Positions 46,417 to 54,296 of a DNA stretch of 64,000 bases are shown piece by piece; position 1 is the stretch's first letter; each line of letters begins with the position of its first letter. Source of the stretch: Bradyrhizobiaceae bacterium (lineage in GTDB: Bacteria > Pseudomonadota > Alphaproteobacteria > Rhizobiales > Xanthobacteraceae); assembly GCA_020544565.1 (NCBI GenBank), contig CP078014.1:3040016-3104015 (forward strand), given 5' to 3'. The translations under genes were made by a program, and so were the position numbers. The notes beneath the pieces were generated by a model. That model worked only from the letters and a program-made list of their open reading frames with translations. It searched no databases and was not told where the DNA came from.

Positions 46417-46460
46417 GCGTTCGCTTCACGCGAACCGGTTTCCACTTCGCTTGCGAACGC
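46417..46460. repeat. Short palindromic dispersed repeat (Bradyrhizobiaceae-like)
   Basis: Terminal inverted repeats GCGTTCGC (46417-46424) and GCGAACGC (46453-46460) enclose a core that reads on the minus strand as CGAAGTGGAAACCGGTTCGC. The core resembles a short element I recall as dispersed in Bradyrhizobium-type genomes. It occupies nearly the whole gap between the tape-measure stop and the DUF2460 start. Confidence 0.6.
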
Positions 46461-49195
46461 TATAGTCCCCGTGCGCCCATGCGCACCGCACGCGCCAGAT
46501 CGGCCGCCAATTGCGAGCGGCTCGCCTGGAACGCGGCGGGACTCGGGGTCTGGATGGTGACGTTGACGACCGGAGCGGCAACAGCGCGCTCGCGGCCATA
46601 ACGTTGTGCCTCGCTGCGCGAGAGCACGCGCTCGCCACGCTGCAGGATCGCCGGCACCTCGTCGGGAGAGAGGAATGCGCCGCCATGGAAGCGAGGCACG
46701 TTGTGGAAGGTGTCGGCCGGCACAGTGCGCAGTGGTGCCGCGCCGCCGACGATGCCGCCAAAATGATAGATCGGCGAGCCAAACAGTTTTGCGCCCGCGG
46801 CGACCGGACCGATCCCGCTACCACCACTGAATAAACCGCTGAATAAGTTGCCGAACAGCCCGCCGGCGTTAGACAACGTCGGCGCATTGGTGCCGAACAG
46901 AAGATTCTTGAGCGGATTGAGGAGGGTGAGCTTCATCAGCTCCTTGTTGAGGTCGGTGATGGCGGCGCGCCCGGCGTCCGCCCAGGACTGCCAGTCGAGC
47001 TTGCCTTGGGCGATGAGGTCAGAAAAGCGGTTCATCGAGGACTCGAACACGCTCTGCCAGCCCTGAGTGAGTTCGCGGGCGCGATCGAGTTGCGCATTGA
47101 GCGCGGCCTGGCGCTCGGCATTAGCGAGAATGATTTGCCCTTCGGCGCTCGCCGCCGAGATGCCCTGGCGGCGCAGATCCTGCTCGGCCTTCAGCCGCGC
47201 GATGAACTTGTCTTTCTCCTCGACGCTTTTGCCGACAAAGGCGATTTCAGCCTGGGTCTGCTCGATCGAGAATCTCTGGTCGCGCGCCGTATCGCGCAAG
47301 AAATTGGCTGCCTCGGCCAGCACCCGGTTGCGGGCCTGCTCAACGGTGAGCGCGGCCTGTTCGGGCGTCACCGTCTGGCCGATCAGTTCGATCCGGGCGC
47401 GCTCAGCCTCTAACGCCGCCCGCCGCGCCGGCCCGATCGCGGTGACGAGTTCGATTTCGATCTGTTGCAGGCGAAGTTTGCGCGCCTGTGGATCGACGAA
47501 TTTGGCATTCTCGCCGGAATAGGTGGTGAGCGCTTGCGTCACCCGGCGATAGGCGTCCTCAACCTGCTTGAGGTTGTCGACGTTCCTTGCCGCGAGCGGG
47601 TCTTCGAGCAGCTTCCCGAGCGAGCCGCGCAGGGTCTCCAGCTGACGGATTGTCGAGGTGCCGGGAACAATGTCGCGCACCGCTTCGCCGACTTTGAGCG
47701 AGAGCTCGCGCGCCTCGGCCTCGATGCGGCCGAGGTCGGCCTGGTGCCTTGCATCGGCAATACGGGTGCGCAGATCATCCGCCTGGCGCCGCAGCTCGGC
47801 GAGCACGCGCGACGGCGCACTATTCGATCCGCGCGAGAGCGCCGCGAGCCGCTGCTCGATGCGAGCGAGCTGATCGTCGGGTGTGCCGCCGCCCGCCGCG
47901 CGGTCGATGGCACGTCCGAGCGCATCATAGGCGTCCGAGGCCGAGCGTTTGACCGCGTCCCAGGCGCGACCGAGCGCGGTGGTTGCGGTTTCGGCATTGG
48001 CGAGACTGCCGCGCATGGCCTCCAACAGCACGCGCTGCGCGCCGGTCCGGTCGTTTTGTTCGGCAAGGCGGCGGATATAGGCGCGGGTTTTATCGTCGAG
48101 GAAACCAAGCTGCGCATTGAGCTGATCTGCTCCTCGCACCGGGTCGGCGAAGGCCTCAGTGAGAGTCTTGACCGCCGCATCGACATCGCTGCCGACGGTG
48201 ACGGCATAGTTCTTCGCCACTGCGATCAGGTCAGCGAAGTTGTCCTTGCCGATCCGCCCGGTGCGCAGGAACGCGGTTTCCATGTCGCGCGCGGCGGCCA
48301 CCGACACGCGGCCGGCGGCGGCGCCGGCCTCGGCGATACGATTGAGATCGGCCACCGTGGCTCCGGCCGCGCGCCCGGCGCCAAAAAGCCCAACCTCAAG
48401 CTGCTTCTGCCCCTTGATCCAGGCGTCATAGGCGGTGGTCCCAGCGATGGCGATGCCGGCGACTGCACCGGCGGCGAGCCGCGCCGGGGTGATGACGGAG
48501 GCGAGCACGCGACCCACCCCACCGAAGATGCCGGAGATACCGCCGGACTCGGCGCCGAACGCCTTGCCGAGCTTGAGCGCCTGGATGGTGAGCCTTCCGA
48601 GCGGCACCTCGCCGGTGGTTGCGGCGTCAGACGCAAGTCGGAAGGTCGCGATCAGCGCCCGGATCTGGCCGCCGGTCAGGTTCGACTGCTGGGCGAGTTC
48701 ACTGAGCGCGCCGGCAGTGAGATCGAAGCGGTCCTTGGCGAGCGCAATCGCCTCAGTATGTTCCTTCTCGGTAATGGCGCCGGCCTTCAGAAGCGCGGTC
48801 GCTTCCGCGATCTCGGCATTGAGCCGCTTTTGCGCAGCGCCCAGCGGATCAATCTGGGCGCGCAGCGCGGCGGTGCGCCGTTCCAGATCTTCCGAAGCCT
48901 TGGCCGTGCTCTCGAAGACGTCCGCCGACTCCCGCGCGGACTTTGGCGTGGTGCCGACACCGAGCACGGCGTTGAAATGGCGCTGCGACTGATCAGCGCT
49001 TGCGGCCTGCCGTGCGGCTTGCGCCAAGCGTTGCAGACGCTGTGTCTGCCGATCCGTGGCACTCCCTGCGGCGTCCATCGCGGACGCGACGCCGCGAAAC
49101 GCGGACGTGCCGGCCTGGCCCACCTCGTCGAAGGCGCGCTTGACCTCCGCCTTGCCCTCGACACCGAGGCGGATCGAGACGTTTGTTGCTGCCAT
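46460..49195 (-). CDS. Tail tape measure protein
   Basis: This 911-residue, mostly helical protein begins with a beta-like MAATNVSIRLGVEGKAEVKR segment, has long coiled-coil regions, a TMP_2-type domain (about 290-430, with FADLIAVAKNYAVTVGSDVD and GAQRVLLEAMRG), a hydrophobic patch (AAGAVAGIAIAG, about 240-252) and a C-terminal beta segment. Tape measures set tail length and pass through the cell envelope at infection. It follows the tail chaperone genes, as expected. Its length predicts a moderate-length siphovirus tail. Confidence 0.88.
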   Translation of the reverse strand: MAATNVSIRLGVEGKAEVKRAFDEVGQAGTSAFRGVASAMDAAGSATDRQTQRLQRLAQAARQAASADQSQRHFNAVLGVGTTPKSARESADVFESTAKASEDLERRTAALRAQIDPLGAAQKRLNAEIAEATALLKAGAITEKEHTEAIALAKDRFDLTAGALSELAQQSNLTGGQIRALIATFRLASDAATTGEVPLGRLTIQALKLGKAFGAESGGISGIFGGVGRVLASVITPARLAAGAVAGIAIAGTTAYDAWIKGQKQLEVGLFGAGRAAGATVADLNRIAEAGAAAGRVSVAAARDMETAFLRTGRIGKDNFADLIAVAKNYAVTVGSDVDAAVKTLTEAFADPVRGADQLNAQLGFLDDKTRAYIRRLAEQNDRTGAQRVLLEAMRGSLANAETATTALGRAWDAVKRSASDAYDALGRAIDRAAGGGTPDDQLARIEQRLAALSRGSNSAPSRVLAELRRQADDLRTRIADARHQADLGRIEAEARELSLKVGEAVRDIVPGTSTIRQLETLRGSLGKLLEDPLAARNVDNLKQVEDAYRRVTQALTTYSGENAKFVDPQARKLRLQQIEIELVTAIGPARRAALEAERARIELIGQTVTPEQAALTVEQARNRVLAEAANFLRDTARDQRFSIEQTQAEIAFVGKSVEEKDKFIARLKAEQDLRRQGISAASAEGQIILANAERQAALNAQLDRARELTQGWQSVFESSMNRFSDLIAQGKLDWQSWADAGRAAITDLNKELMKLTLLNPLKNLLFGTNAPTLSNAGGLFGNLFSGLFSGGSGIGPVAAGAKLFGSPIYHFGGIVGGAAPLRTVPADTFHNVPRFHGGAFLSPDEVPAILQRGERVLSRSEAQRYGRERAVAAPVVNVTIQTPSPAAFQASRSQLAADLARAVRMGARGL

Positions 49196-49225
49196 TGTTC
49201 TCTGCCGCTCACATGGGCGTCTTAT

Positions 49226-49534
49226 TCAGTCCCGGTCACGGGCATAATCGCGCACGATGATCGGCTCGATCTCGGGCAGCACTTCCACGAGCAGCGGAGT
49301 GAGCGCGCCCATGGCCTCCGCAAGTAAAAGCACCGCGCCGAAATCCACGGCGTAGATGCCGCCCGATGCTGCGCGCACCTGACCTGCGGCGCGGCGCAAC
49401 ACCTCCCACGCCGCGATGCCGTCGGGCGTGTGAACTGCATGCTGGTGATACGGACATTCAGCGCACGTCGTCGTGCAGGCCGCGCAATAGCCGTCGCCCC
49501 CGCCGAAATGCCATTCGGCGAGGGCGATCAGGCG
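49226..49534 (-). CDS. Frameshift extension of the tail assembly chaperone (T part of a G-GT pair)
   Basis: This frame continues after the A AAA AAC site and adds 102 residues (RLIALAEWHFGGGDGYCAAC, with a four-Cys cluster CAACTTTCAECP) to the upstream chaperone, giving a predicted fusion of 218 residues. It has no plausible independent ribosome-binding site, which supports expression by -1 frameshifting, as in lambda gpG/gpGT. The cysteines suggest a small metal-binding site. The product should chaperone the tape measure during tail assembly. Confidence 0.72.
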   Translation of the reverse strand, partial: RLIALAEWHFGGGDGYCAACTTTCAECPYHQHAVHTPDGIAAWEVLRRAAGQVRAASGGIYAVDFGAVLLLAEAMGALTPLLVEVLPEIEPIIVRDYARDRD

Positions 49535-49881
49535 TTTTTTTCCGCGCTCTGCAGGATTGCCGGCGCGACATAGAGCCGGTCGATCGCATCGAACACCGGC
49601 CACAGATCAAGTGCGGCATCGACGTTGTCCGGATTTGGGCCGACCGGATGGCCGTCGGCATCGCCGATCCCTTCCCAGGCTACAATCCCGGAACGTGCAA
49701 GCGAGGACGTGAATGCCAGTCCCGCCTTGATCTCGGCGTCTTCTCCGCCTCCGCGCAGCACCTCCGCCGCGGCTGCACGCGCGACAAGAATCGCGACGAC
49801 GGTGATGGGGCGAAACTGCACGCGCACGCCGGGCAGCAGGTCGAGCCAGAACGGCTCGCGTTCAATTGATAGCTTGAGCAT
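49528..49881 (-). CDS. Tail assembly chaperone (G part)
   Basis: This 117-residue protein (MLKLSIEREPFWLDLLPGVR) lies between tail tube and tape measure, where siphophages encode the tail assembly chaperone. ATG 49881 is chosen because GAGGG lies six bases upstream on the minus strand; a TTG at 49893 would overlap the tail-tube stop. The last codons are GAA AAA AAC GCC TGA, which contain the slippery heptamer at 49534-49540. Confidence 0.78.
   Translation of the reverse strand: MLKLSIEREPFWLDLLPGVRVQFRPITVVAILVARAAAAEVLRGGGEDAEIKAGLAFTSSLARSGIVAWEGIGDADGHPVGPNPDNVDAALDLWPVFDAIDRLYVAPAILQSAEKNA
49534..49540 (-). other. Programmed -1 frameshift site A AAA AAC
   Basis: Read on the minus strand, the heptamer A-AAA-AAC lies in the correct phase for tandem -1 slippage, two codons before the zero-frame stop. 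The -1 frame is then open for 102 codons. This is the classic arrangement for making two tail chaperone forms. Confidence 0.75.
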
Positions 49882-49889
49882 TTTTTCCC

Positions 49890-50831
49890 TCAATAGGATG
49901 GCACGTCGTTCGAAAGAATTGCCGTCATGGTCTTCTGCAAGATCGGGTCTTTCGCCGCCTGAAACGCGAAGGTCGCCTGAATGCCGCCGGGGCCACTGAT
50001 CGGCAGTTTTGGGCGCGGCAGGTAGACCTGGTGCAGCGTGAACAGAAGTGATTTTTCAGCATCGATCTGCCAGCCGAATGACAGTTCGCAGGCCGCACCA
50101 CTCACAGCCTGATCGAGCAGCGCGGTGTCGGCGAACCGCACGACGATGTTGCCGGTCGCGGCCACCATCGCGGGATCGGCATCCTCGATGCGGCCGTCGG
50201 GCCGAATGGTTTCGACCTTGTCGAGATTGTTGGAATAGCTGAACTCGGCCGAGACCACATGACCGAGCGCGGTGCCATCGCGTTTGATCTCACCCATGAA
50301 CTGCGAGAAACGCTCGATGACGGCCTCTGCCGGCGTACCGGCGCCCGTAGACGAGCCCTTCGTCTCACCTTGCGCGATCAGGCTCATGGTAGCGTTCAAG
50401 AGGCCGGAGCGCTGCATCTGAAGCCGCATGGTGTTGGCGCGCACGCCGACGTTCATGCCGTAGCTCGGCACCTCGGGTAGCCCGATCTCAATCGCCATCG
50501 ACGGCAACGCCGGCGCACCTGAGATGAAGGTGTGCACATAGTCGGGCGCACTGCCCGTGGTTGTCGGTGCACCGAGCAGGAGCTTGAGCCAATAGCCGAA
50601 GTTGCGCAGATCAATCGGGACGACGATATCGCCCTCGTTGTTGACCACGTCCCGGCTCGGCGGCAGTGGCTCGCGCCCGAGCCCCAACAGATCGCTCTCG
50701 ATCAGGTTCTGCTCGTCGCCGAGGCCGGACGACACAAACGGCAGCTTGTGGAATCCTGACGCCGGCGGCGTGCCATAGGTGGTCTCGAATGCGGCCGTCA
50801 TCACGGCGTTGGCGCCTCTGGCGCGAGCCAT
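49890..50831 (-). CDS. Phage tail tube (major tail) protein
   Basis: This 313-residue protein begins MARARGANAVMTAAFETTYG, a start typical of tail tube proteins in this phage group, and is beta-rich, with repeated short strands and NLDKVETIRPDGRIEDAD in the middle. It should polymerise into the non-contractile tail tube. It sits between the tail completion gene and the chaperone pair. Its stop overlaps an alternative TTG of the chaperone. Confidence 0.82.
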   Translation of the reverse strand: MARARGANAVMTAAFETTYGTPPASGFHKLPFVSSGLGDEQNLIESDLLGLGREPLPPSRDVVNNEGDIVVPIDLRNFGYWLKLLLGAPTTTGSAPDYVHTFISGAPALPSMAIEIGLPEVPSYGMNVGVRANTMRLQMQRSGLLNATMSLIAQGETKGSSTGAGTPAEAVIERFSQFMGEIKRDGTALGHVVSAEFSYSNNLDKVETIRPDGRIEDADPAMVAATGNIVVRFADTALLDQAVSGAACELSFGWQIDAEKSLLFTLHQVYLPRPKLPISGPGGIQATFAFQAAKDPILQKTMTAILSNDVPSY

Positions 50832-50861
50832 GTCAATCTCCCGAAATGAGGTTGATGGTGT

Positions 50862-51293
50862 TCAGTTCAGCGGATCGGGGGTGGCGTAGATTGCGACCAG
50901 CACGACATCGGCCCAGCGGCCGGGCAACGCGCCGGAGACTTCAATATCGGCCGTAGCTGGCGCCTCGGCCTCGATGAAGTCGCACAAGCCCCAAAGCGTC
51001 CGATTGGCTGCGACCTCGACACCGATCCGGCCGAGGATCGCATCGAGTGCCTGTTCGCGCGGATCGGCTGTCAGCCGGGCGGCGACCTCGATCGGAAGGC
51101 GATGACTGAAGACGTAAGTGAGGGGCGACAGCATGACCTCGGGCTCGCCCGGATCGCCGTCGCGGACAATGACGAGGCCACCCGGCGGGATCCGCTCGGG
51201 CTTTGTCAGATTGCGTTCGACCTTCGCCTCCGGCACTGCGGCTGTGATCAGGGCGACGATGGCATCCAGTACCTGTTCGCGCTTGCTGGTCAT
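50862..51293 (-). CDS. Tail terminator/completion-like protein
   Basis: This 143-residue protein (MTSKREQVLDAIVALITAAV) has an alpha/beta layout and LGRIGVEVAANRTLWGLCDF, resembling small tail terminator proteins that cap the tail and join it to the head. The ATG at 51293 is chosen because it overlaps the stop of the 29-residue membrane protein as ATGA. Database names for relatives are often misleading, so the function is based on gene order. Confidence 0.65.
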   Translation of the reverse strand: MTSKREQVLDAIVALITAAVPEAKVERNLTKPERIPPGGLVIVRDGDPGEPEVMLSPLTYVFSHRLPIEVAARLTADPREQALDAILGRIGVEVAANRTLWGLCDFIEAEAPATADIEVSGALPGRWADVVLVAIYATPDPLN

Positions 51294-51379
51294 GGCATGG
51301 TCACGATCAAAATGGCTGCGATGAAGGCGAAGGACAGGAGAGTAGTGGCCATTGCCATTCGCGCCTGATGCACAATCAT
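51290..51379 (-). CDS. 29-residue membrane microprotein in the head-tail operon
   Basis: The product MIVHQARMAMATTLLSFAFI plus AAILIVTMP is almost one hydrophobic helix. The start overlaps the DUF6441 stop as ATGA (51379-51376) and its stop overlaps the tail completion start as ATGA (51293-51290). Perfect coupling at both ends and the transmembrane composition make a real gene likely, although it could also simply carry ribosomes across the gap. Function unknown. Confidence 0.6.
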   Translation of the reverse strand: MIVHQARMAMATTLLSFAFIAAILIVTMP

Positions 51380-52032
51380 CTCCAATGCTGCGCGAGGATC
51401 GGGCCGACGCGGTTGGCCCAGCGCTGTGCGATCGGCTCGACGTCGAGCCGCTTGCGCAGCGTGACCTGCGGCACCAGAATGAACACGACGATGGTCGTGC
51501 GGCCGGCAAGGCGTGTGAACGGCTCGCCGCCCCGGGTGCGTCCGACGTTCGGCCGGGCGAAACCTTTCTTGCTCAGCCGTGCATTGTCAGCGACCAGCAG
51601 CGACGGCTGCCCGCGGCGATAGACAAAGCGTAGCCGCATGCCGGTGCGCCGCTCAAAGCCGCCGGGCGTGATCCGCGCACGAGCGCCGGTCGTGGTCAGG
51701 CCAGTCGCGCCCGCGGCCGCCGTCGGGATCGCAAGCCAGAAGCCGTTCTTCGAGCGGATGGTTACGCCGCGATCGAAGGCGTCAACGATTTTCGGCGCCT
51801 TCGACCAGACGAAGGCCGCCGCGTCCAGGCTCACGCCGCCTTGGGGGAAGGTCTTGCCGCGCCAGGTGTTGGCGAGACGCTGATCCAGGCCGGCATCGAC
51901 GACATCGGCGCGCAGATCGTCCTTGAGCCCATCAGTCACCTCGCGCATCGCGCTGGTGACGGCGCGTGCAGTATCCGCTTCGGTGCCGCTCAATCTTTCG
52001 GCGAGGTCGTCCGTCTTCAGTGTAAATCGCAT
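51376..52032 (-). CDS. DUF6441-type head-tail connection protein
   Basis: This 218-residue protein (MRFTLKTDDLAERLSGTEAD) has an N-terminal helical part and a basic, Arg-rich beta part (about 90-190). By position, between the connector-like protein and the tail completion genes, it corresponds to a HK97 gp10-like or minor tail protein; the DUF6441 name is from memory. ATG 52032 follows the preceding stop by four bases. Confidence 0.7.
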   Translation of the reverse strand: MRFTLKTDDLAERLSGTEADTARAVTSAMREVTDGLKDDLRADVVDAGLDQRLANTWRGKTFPQGGVSLDAAAFVWSKAPKIVDAFDRGVTIRSKNGFWLAIPTAAAGATGLTTTGARARITPGGFERRTGMRLRFVYRRGQPSLLVADNARLSKKGFARPNVGRTRGGEPFTRLAGRTTIVVFILVPQVTLRKRLDVEPIAQRWANRVGPILAQHWR

Positions 52033-52036
52033 CGCA

Positions 52037-52354
52037 TCACGCCTGCCGTGCGGCCTCGCACGTCCATACCAGTTGAAGGCTGTCGATGGTGGGCGGCGCG
52101 ATGATCTCGAAGACATCCGCTCCGATAATGACAACGTCGCCCGCAACAGGGTTCGCGACATCGGATTGCCGCACGTCGATCAACACCGACGGCAGGATTG
52201 CCCGGCTGTCGCCAAAGCCGACGACCTGATCGGGTCGTCTCGTAGCCACCCGGACAGCCATCCCGGACCCTGCACCACCCGGACGCCAGATGGCGCCGCG
52301 GGCAACATTCGGGTCGGCGAACAGCGCATCGGCTGCCGCGGCGAACGCATCCAT
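52037..52354 (-). CDS. Head-tail adaptor/stopper-like protein
   Basis: This 105-residue protein (MDAFAAAADALFADPNVARG) is small and beta-rich (VLIDVRQSDVANPVAGDVVI). It follows the major capsid gene by three bases, the usual site for a head-completion or stopper protein. Sequence recognition is weak; the call is by size and gene order. Confidence 0.65.
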   Translation of the reverse strand: MDAFAAAADALFADPNVARGAIWRPGGAGSGMAVRVATRRPDQVVGFGDSRAILPSVLIDVRQSDVANPVAGDVVIIGADVFEIIAPPTIDSLQLVWTCEAARQA

Positions 52355-52357
52355 CGC

Positions 52358-53380
52358 TCAGTTGCTGGTGGCGATCTTGACGGCAAGCCGCGGCCGCTTG
52401 TTGACAGGCAGTGGCGAGGCCTCGGTCTTCACGTCGATGGCGCTGCCGTCCTGACGTGCGATCTGGCGGGCATAAATCGGCAAACCCATGGTGTTGACGG
52501 TCTCGATCAGGTTTGCCGGCGCGCCGTAGGTGACGAACGTGTCCATGGTGCCGAGCGGGAAGGCGACGCCTTCATTGGCCGGGATCAGGGTCTCGGTCGC
52601 GCCGGTGGAAAGCGTGACGGTGGCGTTGTATTCCTCGAACACGATGCCAGCGAAGGGAAAGCGCCGGCGGGTGTCTTCGCGCAGCGGCTGAGCGCCGGTC
52701 GAGGAGAAGTATTTGTAGGCTTCCTCGACCTTGGCGTGGCCGATCAGCTTGTCGAAGAAGCCCGGGCTCACCAGCGCCAGCACGCCGGTCATGGTCTCAC
52801 CCTTGAGCTCGGTCTCGATGCTGCGCAACACCTCGCGGCACTTGGCCTGGACTTGGGTGGCCGCAGTGCCGAGCACGAAATCGACCGACTGTTGCCCGAG
52901 CCCGAACTCGGCAAAATAATCGTAGAGGGCGCGGCCGGCGCCATCCTTGACGATGCCGCGGAGCGCATTGATCTCCATGTATTCGCGGGTCTGCGCGTGC
53001 TTGGCGCGCATGCGGGTGAGCTTGCGCTCCATCACGGTGGTGAGCGGATCGGCGGCATCGGCGACGCCGAAGCCGCGCACGCCCTGGATATCCTGCGGGG
53101 TGATGACGTCATCATGGGGAATCCACGGCACCGTGAACGAGCGCATGGAGCGGGTGTCGCGGTTGGCCACGGTGGCCGGCCCGCCGAGCGGCACGGTCGG
53201 CAACAGATTCAAGACGCCTTCCGCCTGCTCGATGATCACGCTCCTTTGCGTAATGCCCTCGAACCGGAACAGTCCGAGCGCGCCGAGACGAGTGTAGATA
53301 TTGGGCAGGATGTTGATGGCTTGGGTCATCTCGGCGAGCGTGTAGCCGCCCGCATCAAACGGATTGATCATCGGCGCCAT
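52358..53380 (-). CDS. Major capsid protein (lambda gpE family)
   Basis: This 340-residue protein matches the lambda capsid E family (PF03864): NPFDAGGYTLAEMTQAINIL at the N-terminus and IPHDDVITPQDIQGVRGFG near residue 90. It has the HK97 fold and should assemble with the scaffold and decoration protein. A hairpin precedes it at 53401-53429, and GAGGAAAC provides a ribosome-binding site before ATG 53380. Confidence 0.9.
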   Translation of the reverse strand: MAPMINPFDAGGYTLAEMTQAINILPNIYTRLGALGLFRFEGITQRSVIIEQAEGVLNLLPTVPLGGPATVANRDTRSMRSFTVPWIPHDDVITPQDIQGVRGFGVADAADPLTTVMERKLTRMRAKHAQTREYMEINALRGIVKDGAGRALYDYFAEFGLGQQSVDFVLGTAATQVQAKCREVLRSIETELKGETMTGVLALVSPGFFDKLIGHAKVEEAYKYFSSTGAQPLREDTRRRFPFAGIVFEEYNATVTLSTGATETLIPANEGVAFPLGTMDTFVTYGAPANLIETVNTMGLPIYARQIARQDGSAIDVKTEASPLPVNKRPRLAVKIATSN

Positions 53381-53400
53381 GGGGTTTCCTCAAAATGCTT

Positions 53401-53429
53401 CGGGCCCCGACGAGGTTCGTCGAGGCCCG
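53401..53429 (-). promoter_or_regulatory. Strong hairpin between decoration and capsid genes
   Basis: Two 13-base arms, CGGGCCCCGACGA and TCGTCGAGGCCCG, pair with one mismatch around a three-base loop. On the minus strand it is followed by AAGCATTTT and then the capsid ribosome-binding site. It may stabilise or attenuate the capsid transcript or protect mRNA ends to raise capsid yield. Confidence 0.5.
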
Positions 53430-53455
53430 ATAAGGGTGAGTGGGGTGAAGGTGGA

Positions 53456-53845
53456 TCAGACGGTGTCGCGCGGGACGAGCTCAGCGGCCGAGAGTTGGCC
53501 GTGCTTGGCCGCCTTCTTCGTCGCGTCATTGACCGAGGCATCGAACACGAGTGCAGCCTTGGAGAGGATGACGGGCCCACGCGCGACGACGAGCCCTGTC
53601 TTGTCACCGGCGCTGGCGTCGACCGCTTCGATCAGGACGGCTACCGCGGTTTCAGCGCCCTCGTCGCCGGTGACCGAGGCGGCCGGCGACAGCCGGTACT
53701 TGCTGGACGCGGTGATCTTGCCGAGCACCGAGCCGAGCGCATAGTTGGTGCCGGCCTTGAGCGTGACGGTCTCGCGGTTGTAGTTGCCGTTGAGCTCGTA
53801 TTTGAGCAGATCGCCGAGCGTCGGCGCCATGGTGAGAACGGGCAT
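53456..53845 (-). CDS. Head decoration protein (lambda gpD-like)
   Basis: This 129-residue protein (MPVLTMAPTLGDLLKYELNG) has the gpD pattern: an extended N-terminus and a beta-tulip core with TLKAGTNYALGSVLGKITAS. It binds capsid trimer vertices after expansion. AAGGAG precedes ATG 53845. It lies between protease/scaffold and major capsid genes, as in lambda. Confidence 0.85.
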   Translation of the reverse strand: MPVLTMAPTLGDLLKYELNGNYNRETVTLKAGTNYALGSVLGKITASSKYRLSPAASVTGDEGAETAVAVLIEAVDASAGDKTGLVVARGPVILSKAALVFDASVNDATKKAAKHGQLSAAELVPRDTV

Positions 53846-53873
53846 ATCGGTTGCTCCTTAAAATGCTTGACGA

Positions 53874-54296
53874 TCAGGTACTCGCTGCTGCGGCGCGCTC
53901 CCTGGCGCGACGCACGATCGGGCTGTCGCCTGTGACGGATGCGGACGGCGCCGCGGCGATGATGGTCGCGGCTTCTGAGCGTGCCGCGAGCGCTTCGAGC
54001 ACCGTGCGGCGGAGATCGTCAGCGCAGATGCCCTTACGCATGGCATCGGCTGCATCGATTGTGACGCCCAGCCGGGCGGCTTGAGCCGCGAGCCCTGCAA
54101 TCTCGGCATATTCCTCGCGCAGCCGTTCGGTTGAATCGGGGTCGGCCGCAGGTTCGGGCGTGGGCCGAGGCGCCGGCGCTTGAATGGGTGGAGGAGTCGG
54201 TTCGGACTGTGGCGCGGGCGGCGCCGCCTCCGATGCAGGCGCCCGTTCCGGCGCGCTCGCATTGTGCTCATTCCGTTCGGCCTCGTTCGTCGCCAT
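53874..54296 (-). CDS. Nested scaffold protein in frame with the protease (Nu3-like)
   Basis: An internal ATG at 54296 has AGGAG at 54304-54308, seven bases upstream, and would give a 140-residue product (MATNEAERNEHNASAPERAP) with a Pro/Ala-rich hinge and a helical C-terminus. Lambda makes its Nu3 scaffold from an internal in-frame start of gene C in the same way. The strong internal ribosome-binding site supports independent translation. Confidence 0.62.
   Translation of the reverse strand: MATNEAERNEHNASAPERAPASEAAPPAPQSEPTPPPIQAPAPRPTPEPAADPDSTERLREEYAEIAGLAAQAARLGVTIDAADAMRKGICADDLRRTVLEALAARSEAATIIAAAPSASVTGDSPIVRRARERAAAAST

Noticed and set aside
47465..49327. A 620-codon open frame opposite the tape measure gene
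   Set aside because: High GC and alanine/arginine-rich shadow of a well supported tail gene; composition is not protein-like and it would cross the start of the tape measure.
51923..53935. A 670-codon open frame opposite capsid, connector and decoration genes
   Set aside because: It crosses several well supported phage genes in antisense, has a low-complexity Gly/Arg/Asp-rich translation and no family signature.
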